A stretch of 60,000 bases of DNA from Cryptomeria japonica (taxonomy: Eukaryota; Streptophyta; Pinopsida; Cupressales; Cupressaceae), in contig NC_081409.1 of NCBI RefSeq assembly GCF_030272615.1, positions 207,685,190-207,745,189 of the forward strand. Direction: 5' to 3'. Shown piece after piece: positions 1 through 12,405 of the stretch. Position 1 is the first letter of the stretch. Every line of letters begins with the position of its first letter. The notes under the pieces were generated by a model. That model was given only the letters and a program-made list of their open reading frames with translations, made no database searches and was not told the DNA's origin. The translations under genes and the position numbers were made by a program.

Positions 1-811
1 ATGGACTTTAGGATCTCACAAATTTGATAACAAGATAAAAGGGACATCATGAAAGAAAAAAAGAGAACCATGAATACAAACTAGTAAGGTTCTCTTACTA
101 TGAGTCATGAAAAGAAAAATACCAAAATTACAAAGAAAAAGATAAAGTTCGCTAAGTATCTTAATTTTTTGTAGTATATTTTTGGATAAGATCATGTGTG
201 ATTTTTTAGATCTAAAAACTCGCAAACGATCTTACCCAGAAATCTACTACAAAAAAATTGATGGATTGTGGAAATCTTATATCTCTAAGTAACTTAAGTA
301 TCAAGATATGAAAGAGAGAGAATCATTGAGCGGAGTGTATGCCCCCATGTTAAAGTGATTGTGTACACCTTATCGGGAACAATTGCTTTAAGGTAGGATA
401 TGCCCCAAAAAGATAAGCACATTATCACAATAATAAGTCCTCAAGAGAGGACAAATCAAAGGATAATGATCACAAAAACACAAAACAAAAGGTGGTTTTG
501 CTTAACTCTTGGGTCAGTATGCTTTTTATGATAAATAATGTATATCATGTATATATATGCATAGAATTATCCTCATCCCCCAAAGAAAAAAAAAACCACC
601 ATGGCAGAAGGGCACATGTGTCTTTTGAGTCAACAAGGGAGAGATCAAAATAGATCTCAACTCTTTGCATCATCCTCAAGTAGAAAAAACTAGGGACAAC
701 AAATAGAAGAAGATCAAAAACAAGCAAGAGAGAGAGAGAGAGAGATAATCTACGGTGCTAATGAAGCTAATAAAGCACGTCATCTACCCCCCAATCTTGA
801 TCATCATTATT
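1..811. other. Non-coding left edge, probably decayed gypsy sequence
   Basis: No convincing gene is visible. The short open frames here have no recognisable motif. There is an AG microsatellite at about 728-745. Read on the minus strand there are two G-rich polypurine-like tracts (near 573-582 and 787-796), the second directly downstream of the degenerate gypsy frame that ends near 812. This could be the 3' untranslated part of gypsy element H, whose 3' LTR would then lie outside the window. That reading is an inference. Confidence 0.35.
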
Positions 812-1490
812 TCAAGAAGGTGGACAACATGCAAGAGGAGTGACATCAAGCACAGTAGATGGAGCTATCACAAGTTCCAAACAAGGACCAATCTCTAATG
901 ATGAGTCACTTTGTCTGTTACTTGGGGCTAGGATTAATGCTTTTGAAAATAATTTTGATAAATCATTGTCAACATCAATATATTCATATTCATCATCTGA
1001 AATATTAGGATCAACATTTTTATCATTAACAACATTATCACTTATTTTTTCATTAAGATTGATAAAAATAGGATCTCTAATAGGAATAGAACTTGAACCA
1101 TCATTTTTCTTAATCATTTTGTGTTGGAGAATTAGGTTGAACCTCTTCATTAGGAGAAGGTTTATCAAATGGGATTATGTCAAAAGTTTTTGTCTTCGAG
1201 GAAGAAGCATTTTGAGAATCAATTTCACGAGCCCTCATGCAACGTCTTCATCAATGTTCTCTCGCACAACAGTTTCTTTTAGTTTTAGTTGATGGTTGTG
1301 AAAGTTTAGGTTCATCGGGTATAGGCATGTTTTCTTCTTTGAAGGAATGATTCATAGGGTAAGGTATTTTAGGTTGAACAATATGAGATGTTAGGTGCTT
1401 CCCTTTGTAATACATAGGAGGCAGAACCACACCATATAAAGGAGGAATGGGAGGTGTACGAAGAAGACTAGGTCCATGGTGCAGGAGCAC
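812..1490 (-). pseudogene. Degenerate gypsy polyprotein segment (element H?)
   Basis: Two minus-strand frames (1490-1251 and 1168-812) read as remnants of one coding stretch with stops and at least one frameshift between them. The upstream part is Pro/Ser/Lys-rich. The downstream part is acidic, with a run of Asp, Glu and Tyr around 980-1040. No catalytic motif is visible. The strand, degree of decay and position after the gag/protease-like pieces suggest the spacer region of the same Ty3/gypsy element as at 2998-4479. It could belong to a different copy, because a 1.5-kb non-coding block separates them. The family is unassigned beyond that. Confidence 0.4.
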
Positions 1491-1499
1491 CTAGTTTTG

Positions 1500-2997
1500 A
1501 GTAAATTTGCTACATTTTGGTGTGTCAGTGTATAGTTTGGTTTGGATTGTGAATAAGGGACTACTAATAGGTCCACCTATGTTTGTGAAATGCATTGTTA
1601 AGTTGTATGTCAATAGGATCATGCTATTACTCAATTTTGGCTTATAAGCCCTTGTAAGCCTAATATGGCATAAATGTGCATTTTGGTGTAAATCATCTTG
1701 AAAAGTCTTATTTGGAATTAATAAAAGTCATGTTAATGTTTTAAATTCATCCTAGGTGATTTGGAATGAGAAATAAAGCATGAAATGCAAAAATTCACTT
1801 TTTGGCAAAAGTTGTCAAAGTTGCTTGACAACATTTTGCAACGTTGAGCAACTTTTTGCAAGTTTGTGCAAATCGGTAGTTAAGCAACCGATGGAGAGTT
1901 AAATAGGATCAGAATGGCATATAAATGAATTGAGTATGAATTTAATGAGGTGGGTGATTGTTTGGAGCAGACCATAATACAATTTGAAGACCATTTTTCA
2001 AGATTTACCTTGTGTTTTCTCAAAATCTGGAGCAGCAGTTCATACTTCATGGATTGATTGCTTTACTGTTCTTTGATCATTTATTTGCACATGTTCTTTT
2101 AGTGCTCAGGAAGCATTGTAATTATTCTTTATTGTAGGTTTGAATTAAGTTCTTGATTTTGATAACTCTTGGCCTGAGTAAGGGTTTTGAAGGCCAAACA
2201 TGGTTCCAGCTTGAAGTCCTTTGAGTTTCTCTCAATAAACCTTGCGACTCGAGCCATGGAACCATTATATATTTTACATAGTTTTTTTTTTTGTTTGGAG
2301 GTCATGGAAAGGCCATTTGACATCATTTCCTAGGCGAGCTCAGTCATAGGCCGGCTAGGAAATGAATGAAATGTTGCAAGTGTTTGCAGGGATGATCAGG
2401 GTTGAGGTTGCCAAGTGTTTGTCATGAGAAAGTGGGGTGTGGCAGAGCCTATGTGAGAATTTGGAGGAGTGGCAGATCAGGGAAGACACCAAACCCTTAG
2501 AAAAAGACCAAAAAGTGCCAAAAACCCTTCAAAACAAGCCATTTTTGGGTTCCATACCTGTACAGTCAAACCTAGTTTCCTCACCTAATGAATCTTTAAT
2601 CTCTTCCAAAAGGGTACTTAGATCATAAATGAGTTTTCCTAAGTCTTTGGTAAAATTTTGTATGAATCCACAAAAACCGGTTAGATAGGGCTAATTGGGG
2701 CTCTAGGGCTACTAGGCCTAGAAAATAGGGAAAGGAGAGAGCGATGGAGAAATTGATGAAACCCAAACACTAAAATAGTTTATTGGCCTTGTTAAATCTC
2801 ATGGATACCTGCTATAACCCCCACAAGAATATGTTAGGAGTTTGATAGAGTAAGGTTGGATTTACCCTTGTGAATCTCAATCATGTCTGAGCAGTCAGTG
2901 AGCACATTCTGATTGGGAGCACTCCTAGAGAGTTTGAAAGTTTTGATTGGTTGTCAGACCAGTATAGAGAGAAGAGAGCCCACTAAACTTCACCCAA
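1500..2997. other. Non-coding block, LTR-like, between two gypsy coding pieces
   Basis: No gene is visible. The block interrupts minus-strand gypsy coding sequence on both sides, so it is probably an inserted LTR or LTR fragment. A TATA-like box (near 1918-1926) sits in plus orientation. I searched both ends for TG...CA termini with a matching 5-bp target duplication and found none, so the boundaries are unresolved. Confidence 0.35.
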
Positions 2998-3432
2998 CTA
3001 CCTTGTGGAAAGGGTTGACTCTCTTTGAGTTCCCCTCCCTATCATTCCATCATGAGGAGGAGGAATATGTCTATCCTTAGGAGGAATAATATGTTTATCC
3101 TTAGAAGGAGGAATTGGTTGACACTTAGGAGGAATAACATTTCTACCCTTGGGAGGACAAATGGACTCATCCTTAAGAGAAGGAATATATACTTCCTTAG
3201 GATAAAGAATATATCTTTCCTTAGGAGGAAGGATAGACTTATCCATAAGAAGAGGCATATAACCATTAGTTGGAGGAAGAGTAAGTATTGGATTTCTAGG
3301 TTTACTCAAAGATAAGATCATCTCATTCTTCCATTTTTTATAAGATTGAAAAAAAGGATCACTTCTAGGTTTAAGAGTTTGGAATTGCTCAGACCAAAAG
3401 TAATCAAGACAAACATCTATTTGCCTAACCAT
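2998..3432 (-). pseudogene. Gypsy element H: Pro/Lys repeat region after protease
   Basis: A 144-codon minus-strand frame follows the protease-like piece with a frameshift at about 3417-3432. Its first third is mixed sequence with Trp, Phe and Tyr. From about codon 55 it consists of imperfect repeats built around a PPK(E/D/G) core, repeated about eight times with 8-10 residues per unit. At DNA level this is a degenerate minisatellite (3052-3275, plus-strand motif CTTAGGAGGAATA). The role is unknown. Such low-complexity linkers occur in plant gypsy polyproteins between gag/protease and RT. The frame ends at 2998 beside a probable insertion. Confidence 0.5.
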
Positions 3433-3977
3433 GGGTTGGTATATGATATGATTAATAGTTCTGATGTAGGAATGATAGCAAAGTTAACATCTAAAGCTTT
3501 AGTGCTAACCTCAATGGGAAGAGAAATAGAACTAGTAGTGAGACAAGAGAAACCATCAAACATTTTAATCACCACATCAAAATTATCATATGTCACTTGA
3601 TTCAATTGTAAGCTATAAATAAATTCTTTAGTTATCACATTAACCATAAAAGTTGGAACAATGAGCACCTCTTGAGAGGGTATGCCTTTGATTCTCATTG
3701 TGATAGATAATAGGCCATTAGGTGCTTCAATAGTATCATTAGGATCAAATGTGATGCATAAGTTCTTAGGGGACTCATTTTTATCAATATGGTTCACCAC
3801 ATTATTAGACTCAGGGCCAAGATCATTGGGAGAGAGGGAAAAACAATCAATCTCAATCACATTAGTGGAATGGAAAGGTAAACGATCAGTAAAAATTTGA
3901 AGATTTTTATTAGGAGCTACTAATTTGTTTCCTTTATCGTTCACACTGGTCACAAATATGGCATTTTTATCAATCAA
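3417..3977 (-). pseudogene. Gypsy element H: protease-like domain, catalytic residues lost
   Basis: A 186-codon open minus-strand stretch. Its second half has the layout of a plant Ty3/gypsy retropepsin: a VLI(V) strand where the catalytic DTG/DSG loop should start, then a MFDG motif and a strand like SLPIEV, and at the C-terminus a PWLG segment resembling the conserved LLGRPW of the Tat/Athila type. The catalytic Asp triad is absent, because VLI is followed by VPTF rather than an Asp-containing loop. The piece therefore cannot be an active protease. Gag lies immediately upstream. The assignment rests on motif layout only. Confidence 0.55.
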
Positions 3978-3980
3978 GTC

Positions 3981-4479
3981 CTAAATCTTATTTCTCAAGG
4001 AATAACACTTTTTAGTATCATGATCGGGTTGACGATGGTATTGGCAAAATGTGTTGGCATCATAAGAAGGTGATAAAGGCTTAGTTGTATCAATTAGTTT
4101 AATAGGCGGATGTTTTAACAAAATCCTTTGTAACAATTGCAACATAATACTAAGCAAATATTCATTAAGAGCAGTGAATTTTTTTCTAAAGTATTTGGAC
4201 AAAGGAGGCACAACTGTTGCGGCTGCTACTTGAGTGTTGTTGTTGTCATTGAACTTTATGAATCCCTTATTTGGATTTAACTTCACTAAAGGTTGTTGAG
4301 TACTTTCACATTTATCATTCGAAGCCATTGAAGATGATTGTTCCAATTGATTCATGGTAAGGTGATAATTGTGAAATACTGCACACAGCTGTGTAAAGGA
4401 AGTAAACTCAAAAAAAAGAAGTTTATCCCTAATATCTTTTCACAAATTAGAAATACAAATTCTTTGAATATCTTGATCA
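3981..4479 (-). pseudogene. Gypsy element H: gag C-terminal part with CxxH zinc motif
   Basis: Minus-strand coding sequence of a Ty3/gypsy gag. From about 4355 it is open for 124 codons and contains a CQYH-X4-H-X4-C motif near its end (about 4040-4000), the CxYH..H..C type of zinc motif common in plant Tat-like gypsy gags. It is followed by an RNKI sequence that usually leads into the protease. Upstream (4479-4356) the frame continues with one stop. At 4479 it is cut by copia element B and resumes at 23254 on the other side. That continuity is the best evidence that the two gag pieces were one gene. Confidence 0.65.
4473..4479. repeat. Target-site copy left of copia B (TTGATCA)
   Basis: The heptamer TTGATCA lies next to the left LTR of B and again directly after the right LTR (23254-23260). 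The interrupted gag sequence needs only one copy to stay in frame, so this is the duplicated target. It is 7 bp as seen rather than the usual 5, and two extra bases (AT) sit between it and the TG of the LTR. Confidence 0.7.
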
Positions 4480-4481
4480 AT

Positions 4482-5301
4482 TGTTGGCATTTTGAGTTTG
4501 TTGGCATTTTTGCATAGAGATTGCATTAATGATATGTTGTCATTGATGTTAATTGAACCAGTAATGGTATTCATGTTATTGCTGATATTGTTGTTATTGA
4601 TATTGGCCAGTAACCGGTAAGAAGAGATTTGTGGAAGATGTTGTAAACCAATATGTAAAGTTTATGAGTTGAACTGGTAAACTGGTATAAAGGGTTAAAC
4701 CTTTATATGCAATGTAACCAGTAAACCCTATCAGTTGTTAAACCCTAACCAATCAAGTTTGTTTGTTTATTATCTGATGAGCAGTAATGATGGAGACACC
4801 TATGATCATTGTATGGGGATAATTTCAAATTGTTTTGGTGCATTTGTTAATTGTCTAGGGAAGGAGAAAAGTGGATTGCATCTAATGCACAGTGCATGAT
4901 GAGTTACAAAGTCCGATGAAGTGGTGATCATGGAGTGGTTGGAATTTTCTTGAAGAATGTGAAGAGATTGTCATGATTTATAGCTTTCAAGATTGTACCA
5001 ACTTGTTTGTAATCTCAATGATGAGAATTAGGTTTTTGTTGTGTTACCGACCTAATTGATTTGTATTTAAGGTAGATAAAGCTGTTTGTAAAGTTCGTTG
5101 GCAAGATTGGCAAAAACCTGCCGAGTGCGTAGTTGCCTAACCAGTGAATGGATCTGCACTTTGAGTGAAGGCAGATTGAAGCTTAAAAGGATCTGATCAA
5201 GAAAATGTAGTGCTACTCAGATAGATCAAGAAAACCTGTTGTTTTCTAACAATTACAGCAGAAGTGAAATCCCTTAACCGAGTAAGCTCTAACAAGATTG
5301 G
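4482..5301 (+). repeat. Copia B left LTR, first part
   Basis: Matches 21812-22631 closely. It starts TGTTGGCATTTTGAG and is interrupted at 5302 by element A. The last five bases (5297-5301, ATTGG) are the left target duplication of A, matching CTTGG at 16767-16771 with one mismatch. Confidence 0.9.
5064..5072 (+). promoter_or_regulatory. Candidate TATA box in copia B LTR
   Basis: TATTTAAGG lies about 585 bp into the LTR and is kept in the right LTR at 22394-22402. Position and conservation between the LTRs suggest the element's core promoter. No initiation data can be read from sequence. Confidence 0.4.
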
Positions 5302-6843
5302 TGATAGTTCTGATACTTAATGTAAGTACAGATCCAATAGCCAACAAGATCAGAGGGGGGGGTGAATCATACAAACTTAATCTTCCATAAAAACATCAGA
5401 TTCAACCTGGGTAACATATATTTAAGTAATATAACCAAAACTGTTAAACATGCAAACTCAAAAGCATATAAACATCATAAACCTCATAACACCAAATTTA
5501 ATGTGGAAACCCAAATAGGAAAAAACCACTGTGGGATTTCAGAGCCACTAAGAAATATCCTCTTCTAGAGTATGCTCGGTTAAAAGCAAATCCTATTAAA
5601 GATTACAAACACATTGCTAGATGTGACCCGGTTAAGGGATTTCCCTCAGATCTGTTAGGATCTTCACCTTGTTAGAAGTGACCTTGTTAAAGGATTTTAA
5701 ACACTCAATCAGAATGTCATCTTGCTAGAGGGTTTTACAAATAAGACTGTTAAGTCCACTCGGTTAAGAGATCTTCTGTCACTTTCACAAAATAACAGTA
5801 ATAAAATCTATCTGCAACTTCACATCTAAAATGCTAAAGCAGATTCTTATTTGTTCAATACAATCTAGACATAGAACTAATCTTGTCTATCTGTTGGGCT
5901 TCTATACTCTGTTATTCAAACAGGTCTTCAATCTTCTGTGCTCGGTAATCACTATGTAGCATCCCTGTGCATACACTTGCTCGCATAAATTGTTTATCAA
6001 TAGTTCCCTATTTATAAATAATTAGATAACCGCTTAATCTCCTTGATCACATTTCCCATGATCGATCATAGCCATCAGATCTTCAATCTTGTCCAGGTTT
6101 AATGCATCTTTCGATCTGAAAATGTTTTACCCCGCCTAGGAACTTGCATATATTTCTTGGAACTTGTGCCAGGGTATTGCGGTTCAATCTGCATTGTAGA
6201 TCTTCATGTCAACTTTCTATTGCCTTAGATTCATTAACAAACTATATTAACAACATACCAATCATTCAATCAGTTCCAGCTCATCAGCTTCCTTCATTAA
6301 ATAATGCATGCAAACATTTAATGCATTCTATTATAGCTCGATTACAACGGTAACAACTCGGTAAATACTAAACTTCACTCGGTAGACATTTTGCCTTCAT
6401 TAACCGATAGCAATAACCTTAGGGTTTACCGACTAGGTTCCTTAGGGTTTACCGACTAGGTTCTTTGCTTGATAACATAGTATAGTATTAACCTTTACAA
6501 TTTACAACATATGTATGATGTTAAAACAATCTAAACATCATGATCTCATCATTGTCTGACTCGGTAATAGTTGCCCATTGAATACCTTATTCATCCCCTT
6601 ATTCATCATAATCTTTATGTGTCTTTTACCGACATCTTTATAATCTTCAAATCATACTTCTCAAGATATGGCAACATCATACTGAATTAGAAAATCAATT
6701 TCTTGACATCAATGACAAAATAATAATATCAAGATAGTAAACATCCTTAATCAGTTATATCCATAATCATCAACAACCTTCTCAATATCCTTATGAAATG
6801 CCAACAATCTTTCATTGTCTATTATAATTCTATATTGCCAACA
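5302..6843 (-). repeat. Copia A 3' LTR (1542 bp)
   Basis: Aligns along its whole length with 11527-12405 plus 16137-16766. It has a 23-bp tandem duplication (6417-6439 and 6440-6462, starting CCTTAGGGTTTACC) that is single in the other LTR (near 16362), so the duplication arose after insertion. It carries a TATA-like CTATTTATAAATA at 6009-6021 and a C-rich tract beside its end, typical of this copia group. Confidence 0.9.
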
Positions 6844-6858
6844 ATCTCCCCGTTTGTC
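6844..6858 (-). other. Polypurine tract of copia A
   Basis: Read on the minus strand, AAACGGGGAGAT lies directly before the TGTTGGC start of the 3' LTR. This is the expected place and composition for plus-strand DNA priming. Further G-rich copies (for example near 7012-7034) occur upstream. Confidence 0.75.
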
Positions 6859-7277
6859 ATTCATGGCAAAACCAATTGATTTGACCTTAAAAGATTCGGA
6901 TTGTTGTGATTCTAAAATGCTAAAATGCTCTCCCCCATACATTAGACTTCTCCTATTTTCTTCAGTCTTCTTTCAAATATGTAGTCTTCTCAGTTTTCTT
7001 TTAGTCTTCTCCCCCGATATTAGTCTTCTCCCCTTTGACAACAATGCCAAAAAGTAAAGAACTAAAACATAATTTATGTCTATATGAAGTGATTTCCTAC
7101 TGTTGTGTATCAATTAAGTCTCGATCAGAGCATTTTGTCTTCAATTCTTGTTCCCTATATTATTTCCTATAATAATTCTTGTACACCTTTAGAAAACATC
7201 CTAAAGTATATAAATTAGCATCAACTCCTAAAAGATATTCGATAGAGTCATCGGATTGATGCTTTCACCGAACTCGG

Positions 7278-10200
7278 TCAATGAGTAGAAGATAGGGGTA
7301 GGACCCCTAACTTACTTCTGAGATATTCAAAAGTGTCCCTTGGCAGTGGCTTGGTGAAGATATCTGCTATTTATTCCTTTGTTCTAACATACTCCAACAC
7401 CACTTTCTTCTCTTGAGCTTCTTCTCTAAGATAATGATATTTGATAGAGATGTGCTTTGTCTTAGAGTGCATAATAGGATTCTTTGAAATATTAATGGCA
7501 CTAGTATTGTCACAGAATATAGTTACTAGCTCGGTAACTTTCTCATTTATACCTTCCAATAATTGTTTGATCCATGCAATGTTGGTACAATTCAATGCTA
7601 CAGCAATGTATTCAGCTTCTGTTGTTGATTGTGAAACACATCCTTGTTTCTTGCTAAGCCAACTCACTAGTCTTTCTCCTAAAAAGAAAGCTCCTCCACA
7701 TGTGCTTTTTCTGTCATCAATGTTGTCTGCCCAATCAGCATCAATATAAACTTTTAAATCAAAATCATTTCCTTTCCGATATACTAAGCCATAATCCTCA
7801 GTGCCTTTCAAGTATCTAAAGATTCTTTTGATTGTTGTCATGTGTGTTTCCTTAGGATCTGCGGAGAATCTTGCAACTATACCTACTACATGTGCTATGT
7901 CTGGTTTGTTGTGAACAACATATTGAAGTTTTCCAATCATGGATCGGTTAAGTGTCTCATCAACAGATGTAGATTCATCATTCTTTAATAATTTACAGTT
8001 GGTAGTCATAGGAGTACTTACTAGTTTTGAATCCTCCATTCCAAATTTCTTCAAGATTTCCTTTATGTACTTGGATTGAGTAATGAAAATCTCATTTTTC
8101 ATTTGCAATATCTGTAAACCTATAAAATACTTTATCTTACCGATTAATGACATCTCAAATTCTTTGCTCATTTCATTTCCAAAGTTCTTGCATAAAGAGT
8201 CATTTCCACAAAATATAATATCATCAACAAATATGGTTGAGATCAGTATTCCATTTTCATCATTCTTCATGTACATATTGTTGTTCTCACTTGTCCTTAT
8301 AAAACCAATCTTAATCAAATAAGAGTGCAATCTTTCATACCATGCTCTAGGTGCTTGTTTCAAACCATATAATGCTTTGTTCAATTTACATACCTGATCT
8401 TTATTCTTGTCTTCAACAAATCCTTCAAGTTGTTCAATAAAAACTTCTTCTTCTAATATTCCATTCAGAAATGCAGATTTGACATCCATTTGATATACCT
8501 TGAAATTTTTGAAACCAGTATATGCCAACAATGTTCTTACTCCTTCAAGTCTAGCAACAGGTGCAAAAGTTTCACCATAATCAATTCCTTCTTCTTGAGC
8601 ATAACCTTTGCAAACTAGTCTTGCTTTGTTTCGAATGACCTGTCCTTTTTCATTTAGCTTGTTTCAAAAAATCCACTTTGTAGTGATTACATTTTTGTCC
8701 CTTGGTCTTGGGATTAGTGTCCATGTGTCATTCTTTTTGATTTGATCAATCTCTTCTGTCATAGCATTTATCCAATCTTCACTGTTAAATGCCTCTTTCA
8801 CTATTCTTGGTTCAAATTCAGATATCAAACATGTGTTCTATCTCAATTTGTTCCTTGTCATCACTGGATCATCCTTATCTCCTATAGTCTAACTTGGTGC
8901 ATGATGTCTTCTGACATATTTGGCTAATACAGGCTCGGTAGGGTCTATATGATCTTCTTCATCACTCGGTAACTGGATATTCTCTTCATTTTCTTCAATA
9001 GTCTTCTCGGTAAGACTTGTCAGTTGAACATAGACAAATTCATCATAGTCTTCTGGTTCCTTGGAATTTCCTTCATCATTTCTTTATGCAAATTCATCAA
9101 TTTTCACATTTGCACTTTCTACTATTTTGTTAGATGATTTGATCAGACATTTAAATGCTTTTCTTCTAGAAGAATAACCTAGAAATGTTCCTTCTTCACT
9201 CTTCTGATCAAACTTGCCATTTCTATCATCTTTGTGAACATAGCATCTACTTCCAAAGATTTTAAAATAACTTACATTAGGTTTCTTATCATACTAGATT
9301 TCATATGGTGTCTTTAAAGTACCTTTCTTCAATTGTACTCGGTTCAAGGTGTAAACTGTTGTGCTTATTGCTTCTCTCCAAAATGTTTGTGGTTCCTTCT
9401 TTTCAATCATCAGTGTTCTAGCACAATCCACAATAGATCTGTTTCTTCTCTTAGCTATTCCATTCTTCTATGGAGATCTCAGTGCAGAGACTTGTCTTTT
9501 AATACCATGATCATCGCAGAATAAGTTGAACTCATCAGATGTGAACTCTCCTCCTCTATCTGATCTAAGACATTTTAGTTGTCTTCCTGTTTCATTTTCA
9601 ACTCTTGCCTTGTACCATTTAAACATTTGAAAAGCTTCTTATTTTTCTTTTAAAAACATTACTGACATCATCCTTGAATAATCATCCACAAATAATATGA
9701 AATATTTATCACCATAATAACTTTGAACTCTCATAGGACCACAAAGATCAGTGTGCACTAGATCTAAAATTCCCTTAGAAGTGTAAGACTTACTTGTGAA
9801 GCTTGATCTTGTCATATTACCCATCTGGCATCCTCGAAACATAGCATTCTCAGGTTTTTCAAGACTCAATAGACCTCTTACTCGGTGCTTCTTACTTATT
9901 TTGATCAGATTATCAAAATTTACATGATAAAACCTTTTATGCCATAACCAAGTATCATCTATCTTTGCATGCAAACACTTATTCCGAATTGAGTCAAGGT
10001 GAAATGTGTTACCTTTTTTTTGTGTCCCGTTAGCAGCTAACTTTCCATTCTTGTCATGAACTTTGACAATTCCTTTCTGAAATTCTATTCGGTAACCTGT
10101 GTTGTTTAGTTGTGCTACACTCAACAAATTGTATTTCAAACCTTCAACCCAATAAACATCATTGCATCTTGCATTGTCAAGAAGTGTTATAGATCCTTTA

Positions 10201-11504
10201 CCTTTCACCGGACATGGTGCGTCATTACCAAATCTAACATAGCCTCCATCATAGTCTTCTAATATAACAAACTTGTGTTTATCTCCAGTCATATGATGTG
10301 AGCATCCACTATCTATGATCCAAGAATCATTAGTGTTTATGTGAGATATTAGGGTTTTTTCTTCATACCTTTCTTCATTTGATCTATCTTTGATAGCCAC
10401 ATAAACTACTTCCTCTGTATCAGTCTCATCTGATTTATCATCATTGGATTCCTCATCAGCTATTAAACATGTCTTTCTATCTCTTCTTCTGAAGTCTCGG
10501 TGTCCTCTGTAATGATTGTCTTTCTGTCTGTCATCTTGGTAATCTCTCTTTTTAGTAGAATCTTTGTCAGGACAGTTAGAAGCCATGTGTCCTATCTTAT
10601 CACAATTGAAACATTTCAAAGGTAGCTTTCCTTTATACTCACCTTTGCCTCTCGGTAACCTTTTGGCTAATAGTGCTTCAAACTCTTCTTGCTTTCTGAT
10701 TTCCTCATACAGTTTGTGTACTTCCTCCATGTTCTTACGAAATCTTTCACTTGCTCCACTATGATCTCCTTCAGAGTACTTATACTTTCTTTCATTGAAA
10801 TCATTAGATTCATCAAGATGAAAAGAACTAAATGTAGATTAAACTTTATTTACCGAAGATCCACTGTTATCAAAGTTACTTAATTCAAATGCATGTAGCT
10901 TACCAATAGTAGCATCTAAAGAAACTAGCATATTAGGTACAGACCTCAATTCATTGATTGCAAAGACTCGGATTGCATAAGCTGGTAGAAGGGTTCTCAA
11001 CAACTTACTTGTTATATCCTTTTCTTCAATAGTTCCACCTGCTCCTTTGATTTGATTGACAATCTCCTTTAGTCTTGTATTGTACTGAGTTATGTTCTCA
11101 CCTTCATTCATCCTCATAGATTCAAGTTGTCCTCTTAGACTATCTACTTTTGCTCTTTCAACATGTTCATCTCCTCCATATACTAATATGAGCTTATCCC
11201 ACATAGCCTTTGTATCATTGCAGCCTTCTAGATCATTAAACTTTGAGTCGGTCAATGCAGATGTTATTTCAATCATTGCTTGAATATGTTCTTGCTTTGC
11301 CTTTATCTCTTCCATAGTCAATGGATAGGTGCTCGATGTAAAAAAATCATTCTCCAGATAGTATACAGCATATTCTCCAACTCCTGATAGATGTAGCTTC
11401 ATCCTTTTCTGCCATGTAGAGAAACTTGACTTGTTCAGCTTCGGTGCATCCCTCTTATATATCTTTGGATCTTTAACTCAAGTGCCTTTAAACTTTTCTT
11501 CCAG
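7278..11504 (-). pseudogene. Copia A gag-pol polyprotein, many stops
   Basis: One minus-strand frame of 1409 codons encodes the whole copia polyprotein. Gag (11504-10740) ends in a CFNC-X4-H-X4-C zinc knuckle near 10610-10570. The protease follows with an intact DSGCSHHM motif near 10310, then the integrase with its zinc region (H near 9930, C near 9840) and core (9790-9200). The RT follows, with SAFLNG near 8470, FVDD near 8235 and a PRAWYE segment near 8340. RNase H ends near 7300. About ten in-frame stops are visible (for example at 10839, 9637 and 7369). Gag appears to start with CTG where homologous elements have ATG (11502-11504). It lies between the primer site and the polypurine tract of element A and is non-functional. 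Confidence 0.88.
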
Positions 11505-11512
11505 AGACCAAA

Positions 11513-11525
11513 GCTCTGATACCAA
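11513..11525 (-). other. Primer-binding site of copia A
   Basis: On the minus strand TTGGTATCAGAGC lies directly after the CTATCA end of the 5' LTR. It matches the 3' end of initiator methionine tRNA, the usual primer of plant copia elements. Confidence 0.85.
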
Positions 11526-11526
11526 T

Positions 11527-12405
11527 TGATAGTTCTAATACTTAATGTAAGTACAGATCCAATAGCCAACAAGATGAGAGGGGGGGTGAATCATACAAAC
11601 TTAATCTTCCATAAAAACATCAGATTCAACCTCGATAACATATATTTCAGTAATATAGCAAAAATTGTTAAACATGCAAACTCAAAAGCATATAAACATC
11701 ATAAACCTCATAACACCAGATTTAACGTGGAAACCCAAATAGGGAAAAACCACTGTGGGATTTCGGACCCACTAAGAAATATACTCTTCTAGAGTATGCT
11801 TGGTTAAAAGCAAATCCTGTTAAAGATTACAAACACATTGCTAGATGTGACCCGATTAAGGGATTTCCCTCAGATTTGTTAGGATCTTCACCTTGTTAGA
11901 AGTGACCCTGTTAAAGGATTTTAAACACTCAATCAGAATGTCACCTTCCTAGAGGGTTTTACAAATAAGACTATTAAGTCCACTCAGTTAAGAGATTTTC
12001 TATCACTTTCATAAAATAACAGTAATAAAATCTATCTGCAACTTCACATCTAAAATGCTAAAGTAGATTCTTATTTGTTCAATACAATCTAGACATAGAA
12101 CTAATCTTGTCTATCTATTGGGCTTCTATACTCTGTTATTCAAACAGGTCTTCAAGCTTCTGTGCTTGGTAATCACTATGTAGCATCCCTGTGCATACAC
12201 TTGCCCGCATAAATTGTTTATCAATAGTTCCCTATTTATAAACAATTAGATAACCACTTAATCTCCTTGATCACATTTCCCATGATCAATCATAGCCATC
12301 AGATCTTCAATCTTGTCCAGGTTCAATGCATCTTTCGATCTGAAAATGTTTTACCCTGCCTAGGAACTTGCATATATTTCTTGGAACTTTTGTCAGGGTA
12401 TTGTG
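11527..12405 (-). repeat. Copia A 5' LTR, inner part
   Basis: Matches 5302-6180 closely. It is interrupted at 12406 by element C and continues at 16137. Its last five bases, TTGTG (12401-12405), are the left target duplication of C. A TATA-like CTATTTATAAAC is at 12232-12243. Confidence 0.9.

Noticed and set aside
1500-2997. A defined solo LTR insertion in gypsy H
   Set aside because: I could not pair TG...CA ends with a matching 5-bp duplication, so only an unresolved LTR-like block is reported.
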